Positions 18,559 to 25,951 of a stretch of 64,000 nt of DNA are shown here, piece by piece; within the stretch, counting starts at the first letter, position 1, and each line of letters opens with the position of its first letter. The notes under the pieces were generated by a model. The model was not told the origin of the DNA. It worked only from the letters and a program-made list of their open reading frames with translations, and did no database searches. Both the position numbers and the translations under genes were made by a program. The stretch lies in assembly GCF_036322705.1 (NCBI RefSeq), contig NZ_AP027270.1, positions 2,977,501 to 3,041,500 of the forward strand, written 5' to 3'. This DNA comes from Maricaulis maris (GTDB lineage Bacteria > Pseudomonadota > Alphaproteobacteria > Caulobacterales > Maricaulaceae).

Positions 18559-19163
18559 GCGGCCTCCTCGGGTTTACGAACGGTCTCACGCTCCTGCTCT
18601 TGCATCCGCGCGAGCGAAAGGTCAAACGGGCCGGGCCTGTCCCATTCGCCATCAGGCCGGATCACGACCATTGGATCGGTGTCCATCGTAATGGCGTTGG
18701 CCGGTGGCACGAGATCGCGCTCGATCTCGACGTACTTGTAATCGGAAAAGCCGAACTCCGGACGCTCGGCGCGCAGGCGGAAGCCGTGGGTGCGCCAGTA
18801 TTTCACCCGATTGAGCTGGGCATGGCCGAGCATTTTGCGGTAGCCGCGGCGCGCGGAGTAGCGCTGCGCCTCCTGCATCAGGACCCGCATCACCCCGAAG
18901 CGTCGGTATTGGCGCAAGACCGCGGCCCGCTCGACCTTCGCGAAGTCCGCGAAGAAACGCAGGCGCAGGACACCGACAGGCTCCTCGCCCTTCCAGGCGA
19001 TCAGGTGGGCCGCGCCGACGAAGTCGTTGCCATCATACTCTTCGCCATACGGGGCAAACTGCTCACCCAGATAGATAACGCCGCGAAGCGTCATCGCCAT
19101 CATCACCTGGTCGAGGGAGCGCGCGACTGTCACTTTCAGACTATCGGGTATCGCATTTTTCAT
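18555..19163 (-). CDS. GNAT-family N-acetyltransferase
   Basis: A 202-residue GNAT-fold protein. After an N-terminal helix region comes the strand AAHLIAWKGEEPVGVLRLRFF and the acetyl-CoA-binding segment around VLRQYRRFGVMRVLMQEAQRY, then GHAQLNRVKYWRTHGFR, which matches the GNAT C-terminal beta-strands. The start ATG at 19163 overlaps the upstream stop (ATGA), and its own stop overlaps the next start in the same way, so the three genes are translationally coupled. The substrate is unknown; the C-terminal 50 residues extend beyond the GNAT core. Confidence 0.75.
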   Translation of the reverse strand: MKNAIPDSLKVTVARSLDQVMMAMTLRGVIYLGEQFAPYGEEYDGNDFVGAAHLIAWKGEEPVGVLRLRFFADFAKVERAAVLRQYRRFGVMRVLMQEAQRYSARRGYRKMLGHAQLNRVKYWRTHGFRLRAERPEFGFSDYKYVEIERDLVPPANAITMDTDPMVVIRPDGEWDRPGPFDLSLARMQEQERETVRKPEEAA

Positions 19164-19798
19164 GAGCGGCCCTCCCATTGCCCCAGGACCGTCCGCTTCA
19201 ACAGCAGGTCTCCCAGCTTTTGCGGGAAGCCGGTGCTGCCATAGAGCGGGCTTTCGCCGTCCGGGTAGGCACAAATTTCAAAATTGAGGCGCCGCATCAG
19301 TGCTTTGCCTTCGGTCGTCCGGGCGCGGGCATAGACCCGCACATCGGCGTAGAAACCACGCCATCCCACAAGAAGCGCGCGCAAGGCGGCGGCCTGGGCA
19401 TGCGGCGTCACCCCCGCCAGACCCCATGACAGGAGCGCCGACGCCCGCTGGTCGGGCCCGCAAACCCACTCCCGACGCGCATTCGCGAAACCAAACTCGC
19501 CCGCCAGGAGAGCCTCGACACCCAATTCGCTAAGAGGGATTGACGCAACGAAACCGTCAGGCCTGCCATTCCATCGACGCATGTGTAGCGAGGTGCGGGT
19601 CCATTGCTGGACACGGCCGATGTCTGATGCGCTCGCAATCTCGCCATCAATCAGGGCGTCGGCGAGGGCGTGAAAATCATCGATCTCGGACAGCTGGACA
19701 GGCTTGAATCCCAAGGACCCAAAGGCTTGGTCAAGACGTTCGACCGGGAATCGGAATCCGGTCTCTGTCGCCCCGAGCCGCAGCTCCTCACCCATCAT
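19160..19798 (-). CDS. Conserved protein of unknown function, possibly GNAT-like
   Basis: A 212-residue soluble protein that I do not recognise with certainty. Its C-terminal half (ALRALLVGWRGFYADVRVYARARTTEGKALMRRLNFE) resembles the last strands of an acetyltransferase, where the acceptor ends in a 'xxLGF'-like motif. ATG 19798 is preferred over the GTG at 19807 because GGAG lies 8 bases upstream of it. It is the first gene of the operon with the GNAT and isochorismatase-fold genes, and a perfect CtrA-type box lies 21 bases upstream of the start. Confidence 0.6.
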   Translation of the reverse strand: MMGEELRLGATETGFRFPVERLDQAFGSLGFKPVQLSEIDDFHALADALIDGEIASASDIGRVQQWTRTSLHMRRWNGRPDGFVASIPLSELGVEALLAGEFGFANARREWVCGPDQRASALLSWGLAGVTPHAQAAALRALLVGWRGFYADVRVYARARTTEGKALMRRLNFEICAYPDGESPLYGSTGFPQKLGDLLLKRTVLGQWEGRS

Positions 19799-19819
19799 GT
19801 CACGCACTCCGCCTTGTGG

Positions 19820-19834
19820 TTAATTCTTCGTTAA
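19820..19834. promoter_or_regulatory. CtrA-type binding site, perfect TTAA-N7-TTAA
   Basis: The sequence TTAATTCTTCGTTAAC matches the full CtrA consensus TTAA-N7-TTAAC without a mismatch. It sits in the only gap between two divergent units: 21 bases from the three-gene acetyltransferase/isochorismatase-fold operon and 53 bases from the LysR start. CtrA is the cell-cycle regulator of Caulobacterales and relatives. Binding is inferred from sequence alone. Confidence 0.55.
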
Positions 19835-19887
19835 CACCGGCGCGGTACCGCTTCTTCTGGAAAGTTGGAATAGGGGGTAGTCAGCGC

Positions 19888-20859
19888 GTGGATAACGATC
19901 TTCGACGGAACGTGTTCGACTGGGACGATCTGCAGATCTTTCATGCCGTCGCGACCACGGGCTCGATGAGCGCCGCAGCGACTGTACTCGGCTGCCAGCA
20001 ATCCACCGTGTCAAAGCGAATGCGACAGCTTGAAAGCCGTCTGGCATCTCAGCTCATCGAGCGCCGGGCGGACGGCGTCGTGCTGACCAAGGCTGGCAGC
20101 GCTGCGCTGGATTATGCCGTCACCATGCAGCGCTCGGCCCAGCGCCTCGAGACCGAACTCGCCGGCATGGATCGGAGCCTTGCGGGACAGGTGTCCCTGC
20201 GCGTTCCCGACGGTCTGGCGACCTATTGGCTGGCCCGGCATATACCGGAATTTCAACGCGTAAATCCGGAGATAGCCCTGAAGCTGATCAATGATCGCTC
20301 GGCCCCGGCAAGCGATACCGCTGCCGCGCTGAGCCTGACCTTCACGCCGGACAAGTCCATGGACACAGAGGCGCGCGCACTCGGCAGCATTCATTACATG
20401 CCCATGGCGTCGCGCGAGTTCATCGCGACCTACGGGGCACCGCGGTCGCTGGAGGACGTTCTGACCCTGCGCTTCCTGCGCCTGGAACAGTACGATCCGT
20501 CGCTCCACCTGTGGCAGCGAAAAGCCACGACAACGGATGAGGTTGTAAGATATTCATTCACTGCGGACATTAGTTCGGTGCTATTTGAAACCATACGCCA
20601 TGGTGGTGGCATTGCCATGGCACCGACCTATCTGGCGTCCTTGTATCCGGGCGAACTTGTCGTGCTTGATTACGACTTTCATCAAGACGTGCGGTTCTGG
20701 CTCAAGAACTCACCCGGAAGCCTCGGAATATCACGAATAAAGTGCGTTGCTGACTGGATTGCCGAACTGTTCAACCGTAGACTTCATCCTTGGTTCCGCG
20801 AAGAGTTCTGCCATCCAAACGAGTTTTGCGACGTAGAAGTCATCAAACCACAGACGTGA
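19888..20859 (+). CDS. LysR-family transcriptional regulator
   Basis: A 323-residue regulator. The N-terminal winged helix begins FDWDDLQIFHAVATTGSMSAAATVLGCQQSTVSKRMRQLE, the LysR helix-turn-helix, and is followed by a ligand-binding domain (from about residue 90) with the closing segment RHGGGIAMAPTYLASL. The GTG at 19888 is preferred: AGGGGG lies about 10 bases upstream, and the upstream in-frame stretch from 19816 runs through the CtrA box region and looks non-coding. It is divergent from the three-gene operon, the usual position for a LysR regulator of its neighbour. The XRE gene follows after 8 bases. Confidence 0.85.
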   Translation: MDNDLRRNVFDWDDLQIFHAVATTGSMSAAATVLGCQQSTVSKRMRQLESRLASQLIERRADGVVLTKAGSAALDYAVTMQRSAQRLETELAGMDRSLAGQVSLRVPDGLATYWLARHIPEFQRVNPEIALKLINDRSAPASDTAAALSLTFTPDKSMDTEARALGSIHYMPMASREFIATYGAPRSLEDVLTLRFLRLEQYDPSLHLWQRKATTTDEVVRYSFTADISSVLFETIRHGGGIAMAPTYLASLYPGELVVLDYDFHQDVRFWLKNSPGSLGISRIKCVADWIAELFNRRLHPWFREEFCHPNEFCDVEVIKPQT

Positions 20860-20867
20860 GGACGCAA

Positions 20868-21254
20868 ATGAGTGCTAGAGGCCCGACCAGTATTGATCAG
20901 CATGTTGGCGCGCGTCTGCGCTTGCGACGCAGTCTTCTGGAAATGAGTCAGTCCGAGCTCGGTGAAAAGCTCGGCGTGACGTTCCAACAGGTCCAGAAGT
21001 ACGAGCGTGGCACCAACCGGATCGGTGCAAGCCGTCTGTTCCACGTCGCGAAAGTCATGGAAGTCCCGGTGTCCTACTTCTTCGAAGGCCTCGAAGAAGA
21101 CGGCTCGTCCGAGCTGAAGGGTCCGGACTCCGATACGCTCTACGACTTCATTGCCAGTCCCGACGGCCTGGCCCTGGCCTCTGCCTTCGCGGGCATCAAG
21201 GACCAGACCGTCCGTCGCCGGGTCATCGACCTGTTGCGGTCACTCGCAAGCTGA
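20868..21254 (+). CDS. XRE-family helix-turn-helix regulator
   Basis: A 128-residue Cro/CI-type DNA-binding protein. The HTH spans about residues 9-65: GARLRLRRSLLEMSQSELGEKLGVTFQQVQKYERG then NRIGASRLFHVAKVMEVPVSYFF, the widespread alphaproteobacterial PhrR-like form. The C-terminal 45 residues carry a helical tail (GIKDQTVRRRVIDLLRSLA). The start at 20868 is 8 bases after the LysR stop, so the two regulators are probably co-transcribed. Confidence 0.88.
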   Translation: MSARGPTSIDQHVGARLRLRRSLLEMSQSELGEKLGVTFQQVQKYERGTNRIGASRLFHVAKVMEVPVSYFFEGLEEDGSSELKGPDSDTLYDFIASPDGLALASAFAGIKDQTVRRRVIDLLRSLAS

Positions 21255-21259
21255 CTGTC

Positions 21260-21291
21260 TTGCGCCTGGCCTGTCGCAAGGCCGGGCGCAA
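21260..21291 (+). terminator. Hairpin after the XRE gene
   Basis: TTGCGCCTGGCC (21260-21271) pairs with GGCCGGGCGCAA (21280-21291) over an 8-base loop, 5 bases after the XRE stop. The one imperfect pair is a U-G wobble on the plus strand. There is no T-run after it, so it may stabilise the mRNA end or act with Rho. Confidence 0.45.
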
Positions 21292-21462
21292 AACGGCTTG
21301 CCCGCGCTTCCCTGCCAGATCACGCCTTGCCAGAAGCCTCCTTGCGAGATGAGCGGCAAATGATCGCCCGGTGAATGCCGGCGCCGGGAAATGGCCTTGA
21401 GGCCGCCCCGCCACCGCCCTTCTCCTGCATGACACTGGCCGCTCAAGATCGAGGAGGCCGAC

Positions 21463-21624
21463 ATGCAAACACCCCCTGAAAAACCGACCCGCTTGCCGAT
21501 CACGGCCCCGGCCGCCTTGCGCATCGGCCTGCCGCACCTGCTGGAACGGCAGCACCCTGTCGTTCCGGCCAAGGATGCCCGTCATGCGTCCTATGTCCGT
21601 CTGCGTGAACTCGGGATGTCCTGA
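21463..21624 (+). CDS. Small ORF, 53 residues, unknown function
   Basis: This ORF begins MQTPPEKPTRLPITAPAALR and ends LRELGMS. It is preceded by a strong ribosome site, GAGGAGG, 5 bases before the ATG. The product is basic and proline-rich at the start and has a predicted helix in the second half (ARHASYVRLREL). No domain was recognised. It lies alone between the XRE terminator hairpin and the tRNA-Gly gene, which otherwise would be an empty 400-base stretch. The strong ribosome site is the main argument. Confidence 0.5.
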   Translation: MQTPPEKPTRLPITAPAALRIGLPHLLERQHPVVPAKDARHASYVRLRELGMS

Positions 21625-21706
21625 TCCGGCCCGAAATACGACAGGAAACGGCTCCGGAGCGCGGATCACGCACGGGCAGCACTTATTCTTCAGGTTAAGG
21701 GAAGAA

Positions 21707-21781
21707 TGGAGCGGGCGATGAGATTCGAACTCACGACATTCACCTTGGCAAGGTGACGCTCTACCCCTGAGCTACGCCCGC
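21707..21781 (-). tRNA. tRNA-Gly (anticodon GCC)
   Basis: The minus strand folds into a full cloverleaf of 75 bases with encoded CCA. The acceptor stem is GCGGGCG/CGCCCGC, the D-arm contains AGCTCAGGGGTAGAGC, the anticodon stem CACCT/AGGTG holds loop TTGCCAA (anticodon GCC), and the T-arm contains GAGTTCGAATCTC. The discriminator base is T. Confidence 0.98.
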
Positions 21782-21819
21782 TCACGATTTGCGGGGCTTG
21801 GCCCCGCCGGGGAGCGGGG

Positions 21820-21848
21820 TATATCGCGCAAAGCTCGGAAGATTGCAA
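21820..21848 (-). promoter_or_regulatory. Promoter of tRNA-Gly
   Basis: On the minus strand TTGCAA (21848-21843) and GATATA (21825-21820) are 17 bases apart. The start would be near 21813, leaving a leader of about 30 bases that contains a GGGGC-CAA-GCCCC hairpin before the mature tRNA. Confidence 0.55.
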
Positions 21849-21901
21849 GCGTCTGTTTCCGTCCTCTTGCACATGGCCAACAGGCGCGCTTCTACTGCGG
21901 C

Positions 21902-22423
21902 ATGACAGCCACCCGGACAGACCTCTTCGCGCGCCTCGATGCACTGGGCATCGGACACAAAACCTACGAACACCCGCCGATCTTCACCGTTGCCGAAGGC
22001 GAGGGCATGAAGGACGACATGCCGGGCGGCCACACCAAGAACCTCTTCCTGAAAGACAAGAAGAACACCCTGATCCTCGTCTCGGCCCTGGCAGAGACCA
22101 CGATCCGCATCAATCAGCTGCATCGTGCGCTTGAATGCGGGCGCCTGTCCTTCGGCAAGCCGGACCTGCTTTTCGAGACCCTTGGCGTGAAACCGGGCTC
22201 GGTCACGGCCTTTGCCCTGCTCAACGACACCGCTCATCGTGTCCGGTTCGTGCTCGACGCAGCCTTGCTGAACCATCGGATCGTCAATTTTCACCCACTC
22301 ACCAATGACGCGACCACGGCGATCGACCGGGATGACCTGCTGCGCTTTGCCCGCGATACCGGGCACGAACCACTCATTGTTGACTTTGCAGCGCTCGCCG
22401 CTGCCGCCGATGCGGCACAGTGA
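21902..22423 (+). CDS. YbaK/ProX-domain aminoacyl-tRNA deacylase (ProXp-ala/PrdX type)
   Basis: A 173-residue single-domain YbaK/aa-tRNA deacylase-like protein that hydrolyses mischarged tRNA, probably Ala-tRNA(Pro). The motif [13 protein letters not shown] (about residues 42-54) with the conserved lysine is typical of the PrdX/ProXp-ala group, as are GLKPGSVT-like ([12 protein letters not shown]) and [12 protein letters not shown]. It is divergent from the tRNA-Gly gene and precedes cnoX by 76 bases. Confidence 0.88.
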   Translation: MTATRTDLFARLDALGIGHKTYEHPPIFTVAEGEGMKDDMPGGHTKNLFLKDKKNTLILVSALAETTIRINQLHRALECGRLSFGKPDLLFETLGVKPGSVTAFALLNDTAHRVRFVLDAALLNHRIVNFHPLTNDATTAIDRDDLLRFARDTGHEPLIVDFAALAAAADAAQ

Positions 22424-22499
22424 CAGCTTGCAAGACGGGCGCCGAGAGGCCACTTAGACCCTTCACAGAGACCTTCCGGCAAATGACAAGGATAGCGGC

Positions 22500-23417
22500 A
22501 TGACCCTGATCACAGGCGCCAACAATCAGGACAACGCGGTCGACGACCTGGTTCGCGACTCCTCGGACCAGACTTTCATGCAGGACGTCGTCGAAGCGTC
22601 GCGTGATGTGCCGGTCCTGGTGGACTTCTGGGCACCGTGGTGCGGCCCGTGCCGCCAGCTTGGCCCGATGATCGAGAAGACCGTGCTGGACGCCGGCGGT
22701 GCCGTGAAGCTTGTGAAGATCAATATCGACGAGAACCCGGGGATCGCCCAGCAATTGCGGGTTCAGTCCATTCCGGCCGTGTTCGCCTTCAAGAACGGCC
22801 AACCGGTCGACGGTTTCACCGGGGCACTGCCGGAAAGCCAGATCAAGGATTTCATCGCCCGGATTTCCGGCAAGGGGCCAAGCGAGGCCGAGATCCGCGC
22901 GATTGTCGACCGCGGTCTCGCGGCGATCGAGGGCGGCGATCTCAATGGGGCCTCCCAGGATTTCGCTACCGTTTTGCAGATTGATCCGGGGCACCCGGGC
23001 GCGCTGTCGGGCCTGGTCCGGGTCTGGCTGAAAGCCGGCGATGCCGACAAAGCGCGCCAGATCCTGGCGCAGATCCCCGAAGACCGCGCCGATGACCCGG
23101 CAGTGGACGGTGCCCGCGCAGCGCTCGAGCTGGCAACCGGCAGGCCCGCAGATGACGGTGCAACAGCGGCCCTGCGCCAGGCCGTCGCGGAGGATGCCAG
23201 TAATCTCCAGGCGCGTTACGATCTCGCCGAGGCCCTGGTCGCGGCCGGTGATCACAAGGGCGCTGTTGACCAGTTGATCGCCATCACCGCCCTCGACCGG
23301 GAATGGAATGAGCAGGCCGCCCGGACGCTTTTGCTCAAAGTCTTCGAGGCCGCCGGCCCGGTATCCGAAGTCACACGGGATGGGCGCCGCCGTCTGTCCG
23401 CCATCCTGTTCTCGTAG
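22500..23417 (+). CDS. cnoX: Thioredoxin-TPR co-chaperone CnoX (YbbN family)
   Basis: A 305-residue two-domain protein: a thioredoxin domain (about residues 20-130) with WCGPC (C48, C51), then TPR-like helices to the C-terminus. CnoX proteins hold unfolded substrates and pass them to GroEL or DnaK. The E. coli protein has lost the CxxC pair, while this one keeps it, so it should also be redox-active, as in Caulobacter-type CnoX. It starts a tight run with the Trm112-like and DUF971 genes. Confidence 0.9.
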   Translation: MTLITGANNQDNAVDDLVRDSSDQTFMQDVVEASRDVPVLVDFWAPWCGPCRQLGPMIEKTVLDAGGAVKLVKINIDENPGIAQQLRVQSIPAVFAFKNGQPVDGFTGALPESQIKDFIARISGKGPSEAEIRAIVDRGLAAIEGGDLNGASQDFATVLQIDPGHPGALSGLVRVWLKAGDADKARQILAQIPEDRADDPAVDGARAALELATGRPADDGATAALRQAVAEDASNLQARYDLAEALVAAGDHKGAVDQLIAITALDREWNEQAARTLLLKVFEAAGPVSEVTRDGRRRLSAILFS

Positions 23418-23428
23418 GGAGATCCGCA

Positions 23429-23620
23429 ATGAGCGATACCGAAACCCGTGAAGTCGACCCCAAGCTGCTCGAGATCCTGGTTTGTCCGGTGACCCGGGAA
23501 ACCCTTCACTACGACCGGGAAGCCCGGGAACTGATCTCAAAAGGCGCGGGGCTGGCCTATCCGGTCCGCGACGGCATTCCGATCATGCTGCCGGAAGAAG
23601 CCCGGCAGATCGAGGACTGA
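23429..23620 (+). CDS. Trm112/YcaR-family small protein
   Basis: A 63-residue protein of the Trm112 (UPF0434) family. The pattern [17 protein letters not shown], then [26 protein letters not shown] is diagnostic. Only one of the cysteines usually found in zinc-binding members is present, as is common in this bacterial branch. It lies 11 bases after cnoX and 2 bases before the DUF971 gene. Relatives in eukaryotes activate methyltransferases; the bacterial role is unclear. Confidence 0.9.
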   Translation: MSDTETREVDPKLLEILVCPVTRETLHYDREARELISKGAGLAYPVRDGIPIMLPEEARQIED

Positions 23621-23622
23621 CC

Positions 23623-23925
23623 ATGTCACGCCCCTGGCCCGAAAAGCTCGACTTCTCCAGCGCCGACAAGACGCTCCATGCCCGCTTCGATGATGGCCAG
23701 GAATTTTCCATCCCGTTCGAGACCTTGCGCGTGGAAAGCCCCAGCGCCGAGGTCCAGGGCCATGGACCTGGCCAGAAAAAGATCGTCACCGGCAAGCATA
23801 ATGTCGGCATCACCAAGGCAGAGCCGGTCGGCCGCTATGCGGTCCGCCTGACCTTTGATGATGGCCATGACAGCGGCATTTTCACCTGGGACTATCTGTA
23901 TGCTCTCGGAGGAGCGGCCCGCTAG
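23623..23925 (+). CDS. DUF971 / gamma-butyrobetaine hydroxylase-like N-terminal domain protein
   Basis: A 100-residue stand-alone DUF971 domain. The features are the strand pattern LHARFDDGQEFSIPFETLRVESPSA, the GKHNVGITKAEPVGRYAVRL core and the C-terminal FDDGHDSGIFTWDYLY motif. The domain occurs fused to gamma-butyrobetaine hydroxylase in eukaryotes, and alone in bacteria, often near iron-sulfur genes. It follows the Trm112-like gene immediately and is probably translated from the same mRNA. Confidence 0.88.
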   Translation: MSRPWPEKLDFSSADKTLHARFDDGQEFSIPFETLRVESPSAEVQGHGPGQKKIVTGKHNVGITKAEPVGRYAVRLTFDDGHDSGIFTWDYLYALGGAAR

Positions 23926-24010
23926 CCGTAGACGGGCCGAGCGGCCTTTCTGCGCGGGACAGGATGACGGGCGTTTGATAGCCTGACCGGAGCTGTTTCC
24001 GGAGACTGTC

Positions 24011-24550
24011 ATGCAAACTGCCAATCCCGCCCTGATGCTGCGCGCTACCATCCTGGCCTGTGCCGCCTTCACCGCCAGTGCGCCAGCCCTGGCCGGACCG
24101 GATGATTTCGGTCCCGGCCCCCTGATCGTCGAATACGGCCAGATCGCGGCTGTGGATTTCGACATGGCGATGCCGCAGGACACCGCTTACCAGGTCGCCT
24201 TTGATGTTGCCGCCCGCTCGGAGACGGACGCGCTCAACCGCACCCTGACCAGCGCTGCACGCTTTTTGAACATGCATGCCGCCAATGGTGTCGCCGCCGA
24301 GAATCTGCACCTCGCCGTGGTCATTCACGGCGGTGCCATCAACGACGTGACGACCGCGTCGGCGGGTCCGAATGCCGATCTGGTGGCAGCCCTGCTCGAT
24401 CACGGCGTTCGCCTGATCGTCTGCGGCCAGACCGCCGCCTATTATGATGTCGAGCGGGAGGATCTTCTACCCGGCGTCGAGATGGCGCTCTCGGCGATGA
24501 CGGCCCATGCCCTGCTTCAGCAGTCAGGCTATACGCTCAACCCGTTCTGA
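24011..24550 (+). CDS. Exported DsrE/DsrF-like family protein
   Basis: A 179-residue protein with a signal peptide (ATILACAAFTASAPALAG) followed by a DsrE-like fold: HLAVVIHGGAINDV, then LLDHGVRLIVCGQTAAYYDV and the C-terminal helix with LPGVEMALSAMTAHALLQQSGY. The single cysteine in VCGQT lies at the position conserved in DsrE proteins. Such periplasmic forms are found near sulfur metabolism genes, but no such neighbour is seen here. It is convergent with the ubiH-like gene. Confidence 0.8.
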   Translation: MQTANPALMLRATILACAAFTASAPALAGPDDFGPGPLIVEYGQIAAVDFDMAMPQDTAYQVAFDVAARSETDALNRTLTSAARFLNMHAANGVAAENLHLAVVIHGGAINDVTTASAGPNADLVAALLDHGVRLIVCGQTAAYYDVEREDLLPGVEMALSAMTAHALLQQSGYTLNPF

Positions 24551-24569
24551 TCCGAGGTCAGATCCCCGC

Positions 24570-25844
24570 TCAGGCGGCGTCCAGTCGCTCGCCTTTCAGG
24601 AGGCGGGGCGGGTCACCGGTCTCGCCGCCGGCCTGGCGCATGAAGAAGCGGCGAGCGGGACCGATCTTGTTGACCAGCGACATGCCGAAGCCGCGGATCT
24701 GGCGGATCGGCTCGATATCGTTGGAGAACAGCCGGTTGAAAATGTCCGTCCCTGCGGCCAGCGAGGCACTGTCGAACTTGCGCCAGTCCTGGTAGCGACG
24801 CAGCGTGATGAGCGCGCCGATGTCCAGCCCGACCCGCTTGGCTTCCCCGGTAACCTCGGCCAAGGCCGCCGCATCGCGAATGCCAAGATTGAACCCCTGT
24901 CCGGCAAGCGGGTGGATGCCGCGTGCGGCATCGCCAACAAAGGCTATCCGGTCATCGCAGAAGCGCTCGCTGAAACGCAGCCCCAGCGGATAGCTGAAAC
25001 GCGGGCCTTCCGGACGCACATCGCCAAGAAAGTCGCCGAAACGGTTCTCCAACTCTTCCTGGAATACCGCTTCCGGCGCGTCCCGCAGGGCGTCGGCAAC
25101 AGCATCCGGCTCGGTCCACACCAGAGATGACCGATTGTCAGGAAGTGGCAGGATGGCAAACGGCCCGGATGGGAGAAAATACTCATAGGCGACCCCGTTG
25201 TGGGGCAGGGCATGACGCACCGTCGCGACCAGGCCTTTCTGGCCGTATTGCCAGCCGGCGGTCCGGATGCGGGCCTGATCACGCAGGCGCGAGAATTTGC
25301 CATCGCAGGCGACCAGCAGTTGGGCCGACAACACCCGGCCATCATCGAGATACAGATCCACACCATCGCCGCGGGTTTCGTACCGATCCGCCCGGGCCGG
25401 CGCCAGGATGGTAATGCGGGGCCGGGACTTCAGGGTCTGGATCAGGGCGAAGCGGGAATGACGGTTCTCGGCCATCCAGCCAAGCGGCTCACCCTCATCG
25501 CCTTCGGAAATCTCGCGCCGATCAAAATGCAGCGTGTGCGGCCCGGGCCCGCCCGGCTTGTTGCCACCATAGGGGCGACCATCACAGACAAGGATGTGCT
25601 CGATGCGCTGGGTAAAGGGCTTGAGATGCTCTGCCACGCCGAGCGCCTCGAACATGCGCCAGGACGTATAAGCCAGTGCCGAAGCCCGGCCGTCAAAGGT
25701 CGGCGCAAGCTGGTCTTCCATCTCCAGCGCATCAACCAGGGCAACCCTCAGGCCCGCCTGGTCCATCGCCAGCGCGAGGGTCATCCCGGCGAGCCCGCCA
25801 CCAGCGATCACAACATCGCCATCAAAAAATGCTGTCTTGGTCAT
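24570..25844 (-). CDS. UbiH/UbiF/Coq6-type FAD monooxygenase (ubiquinone ring hydroxylase)
   Basis: A 424-residue flavoprotein of the ubiquinone hydroxylase family. The N-terminal dinucleotide fold has GGGLAGMTLALAMDQAG, the middle has the LLVACDGKFSRLRDQA motif, and the C-terminal FAD motif is GDAARGIHPLAGQGFNLGIRD. Which ring position it hydroxylates cannot be decided from sequence. It is divergent from ftsK across a 107-base gap containing a CtrA-like site. Confidence 0.9.
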   Translation of the reverse strand: MTKTAFFDGDVVIAGGGLAGMTLALAMDQAGLRVALVDALEMEDQLAPTFDGRASALAYTSWRMFEALGVAEHLKPFTQRIEHILVCDGRPYGGNKPGGPGPHTLHFDRREISEGDEGEPLGWMAENRHSRFALIQTLKSRPRITILAPARADRYETRGDGVDLYLDDGRVLSAQLLVACDGKFSRLRDQARIRTAGWQYGQKGLVATVRHALPHNGVAYEYFLPSGPFAILPLPDNRSSLVWTEPDAVADALRDAPEAVFQEELENRFGDFLGDVRPEGPRFSYPLGLRFSERFCDDRIAFVGDAARGIHPLAGQGFNLGIRDAAALAEVTGEAKRVGLDIGALITLRRYQDWRKFDSASLAAGTDIFNRLFSNDIEPIRQIRGFGMSLVNKIGPARRFFMRQAGGETGDPPRLLKGERLDAA

Positions 25845-25902
25845 GACGCGCAGAATAGGCGGTTTGCTGGCTCTGAAAAGCGGCCAGAGCGTCGCAGCGC
25901 TG

Positions 25903-25917
25903 TTAACCTTTGTTTAC
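25903..25917. promoter_or_regulatory. CtrA-like site upstream of ftsK
   Basis: TTAACCTTTGTTTAC matches TTAA-N7-TTAA with one mismatch (last A to C) and also fits the extended TTAACC half. It lies 34 bases before the ftsK start in the ubiH-like/ftsK divergent gap. Confidence 0.4.
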
Positions 25918-25951
25918 CGACCGGGAAGACTTGCAGCGTTAGGAAGAACGG

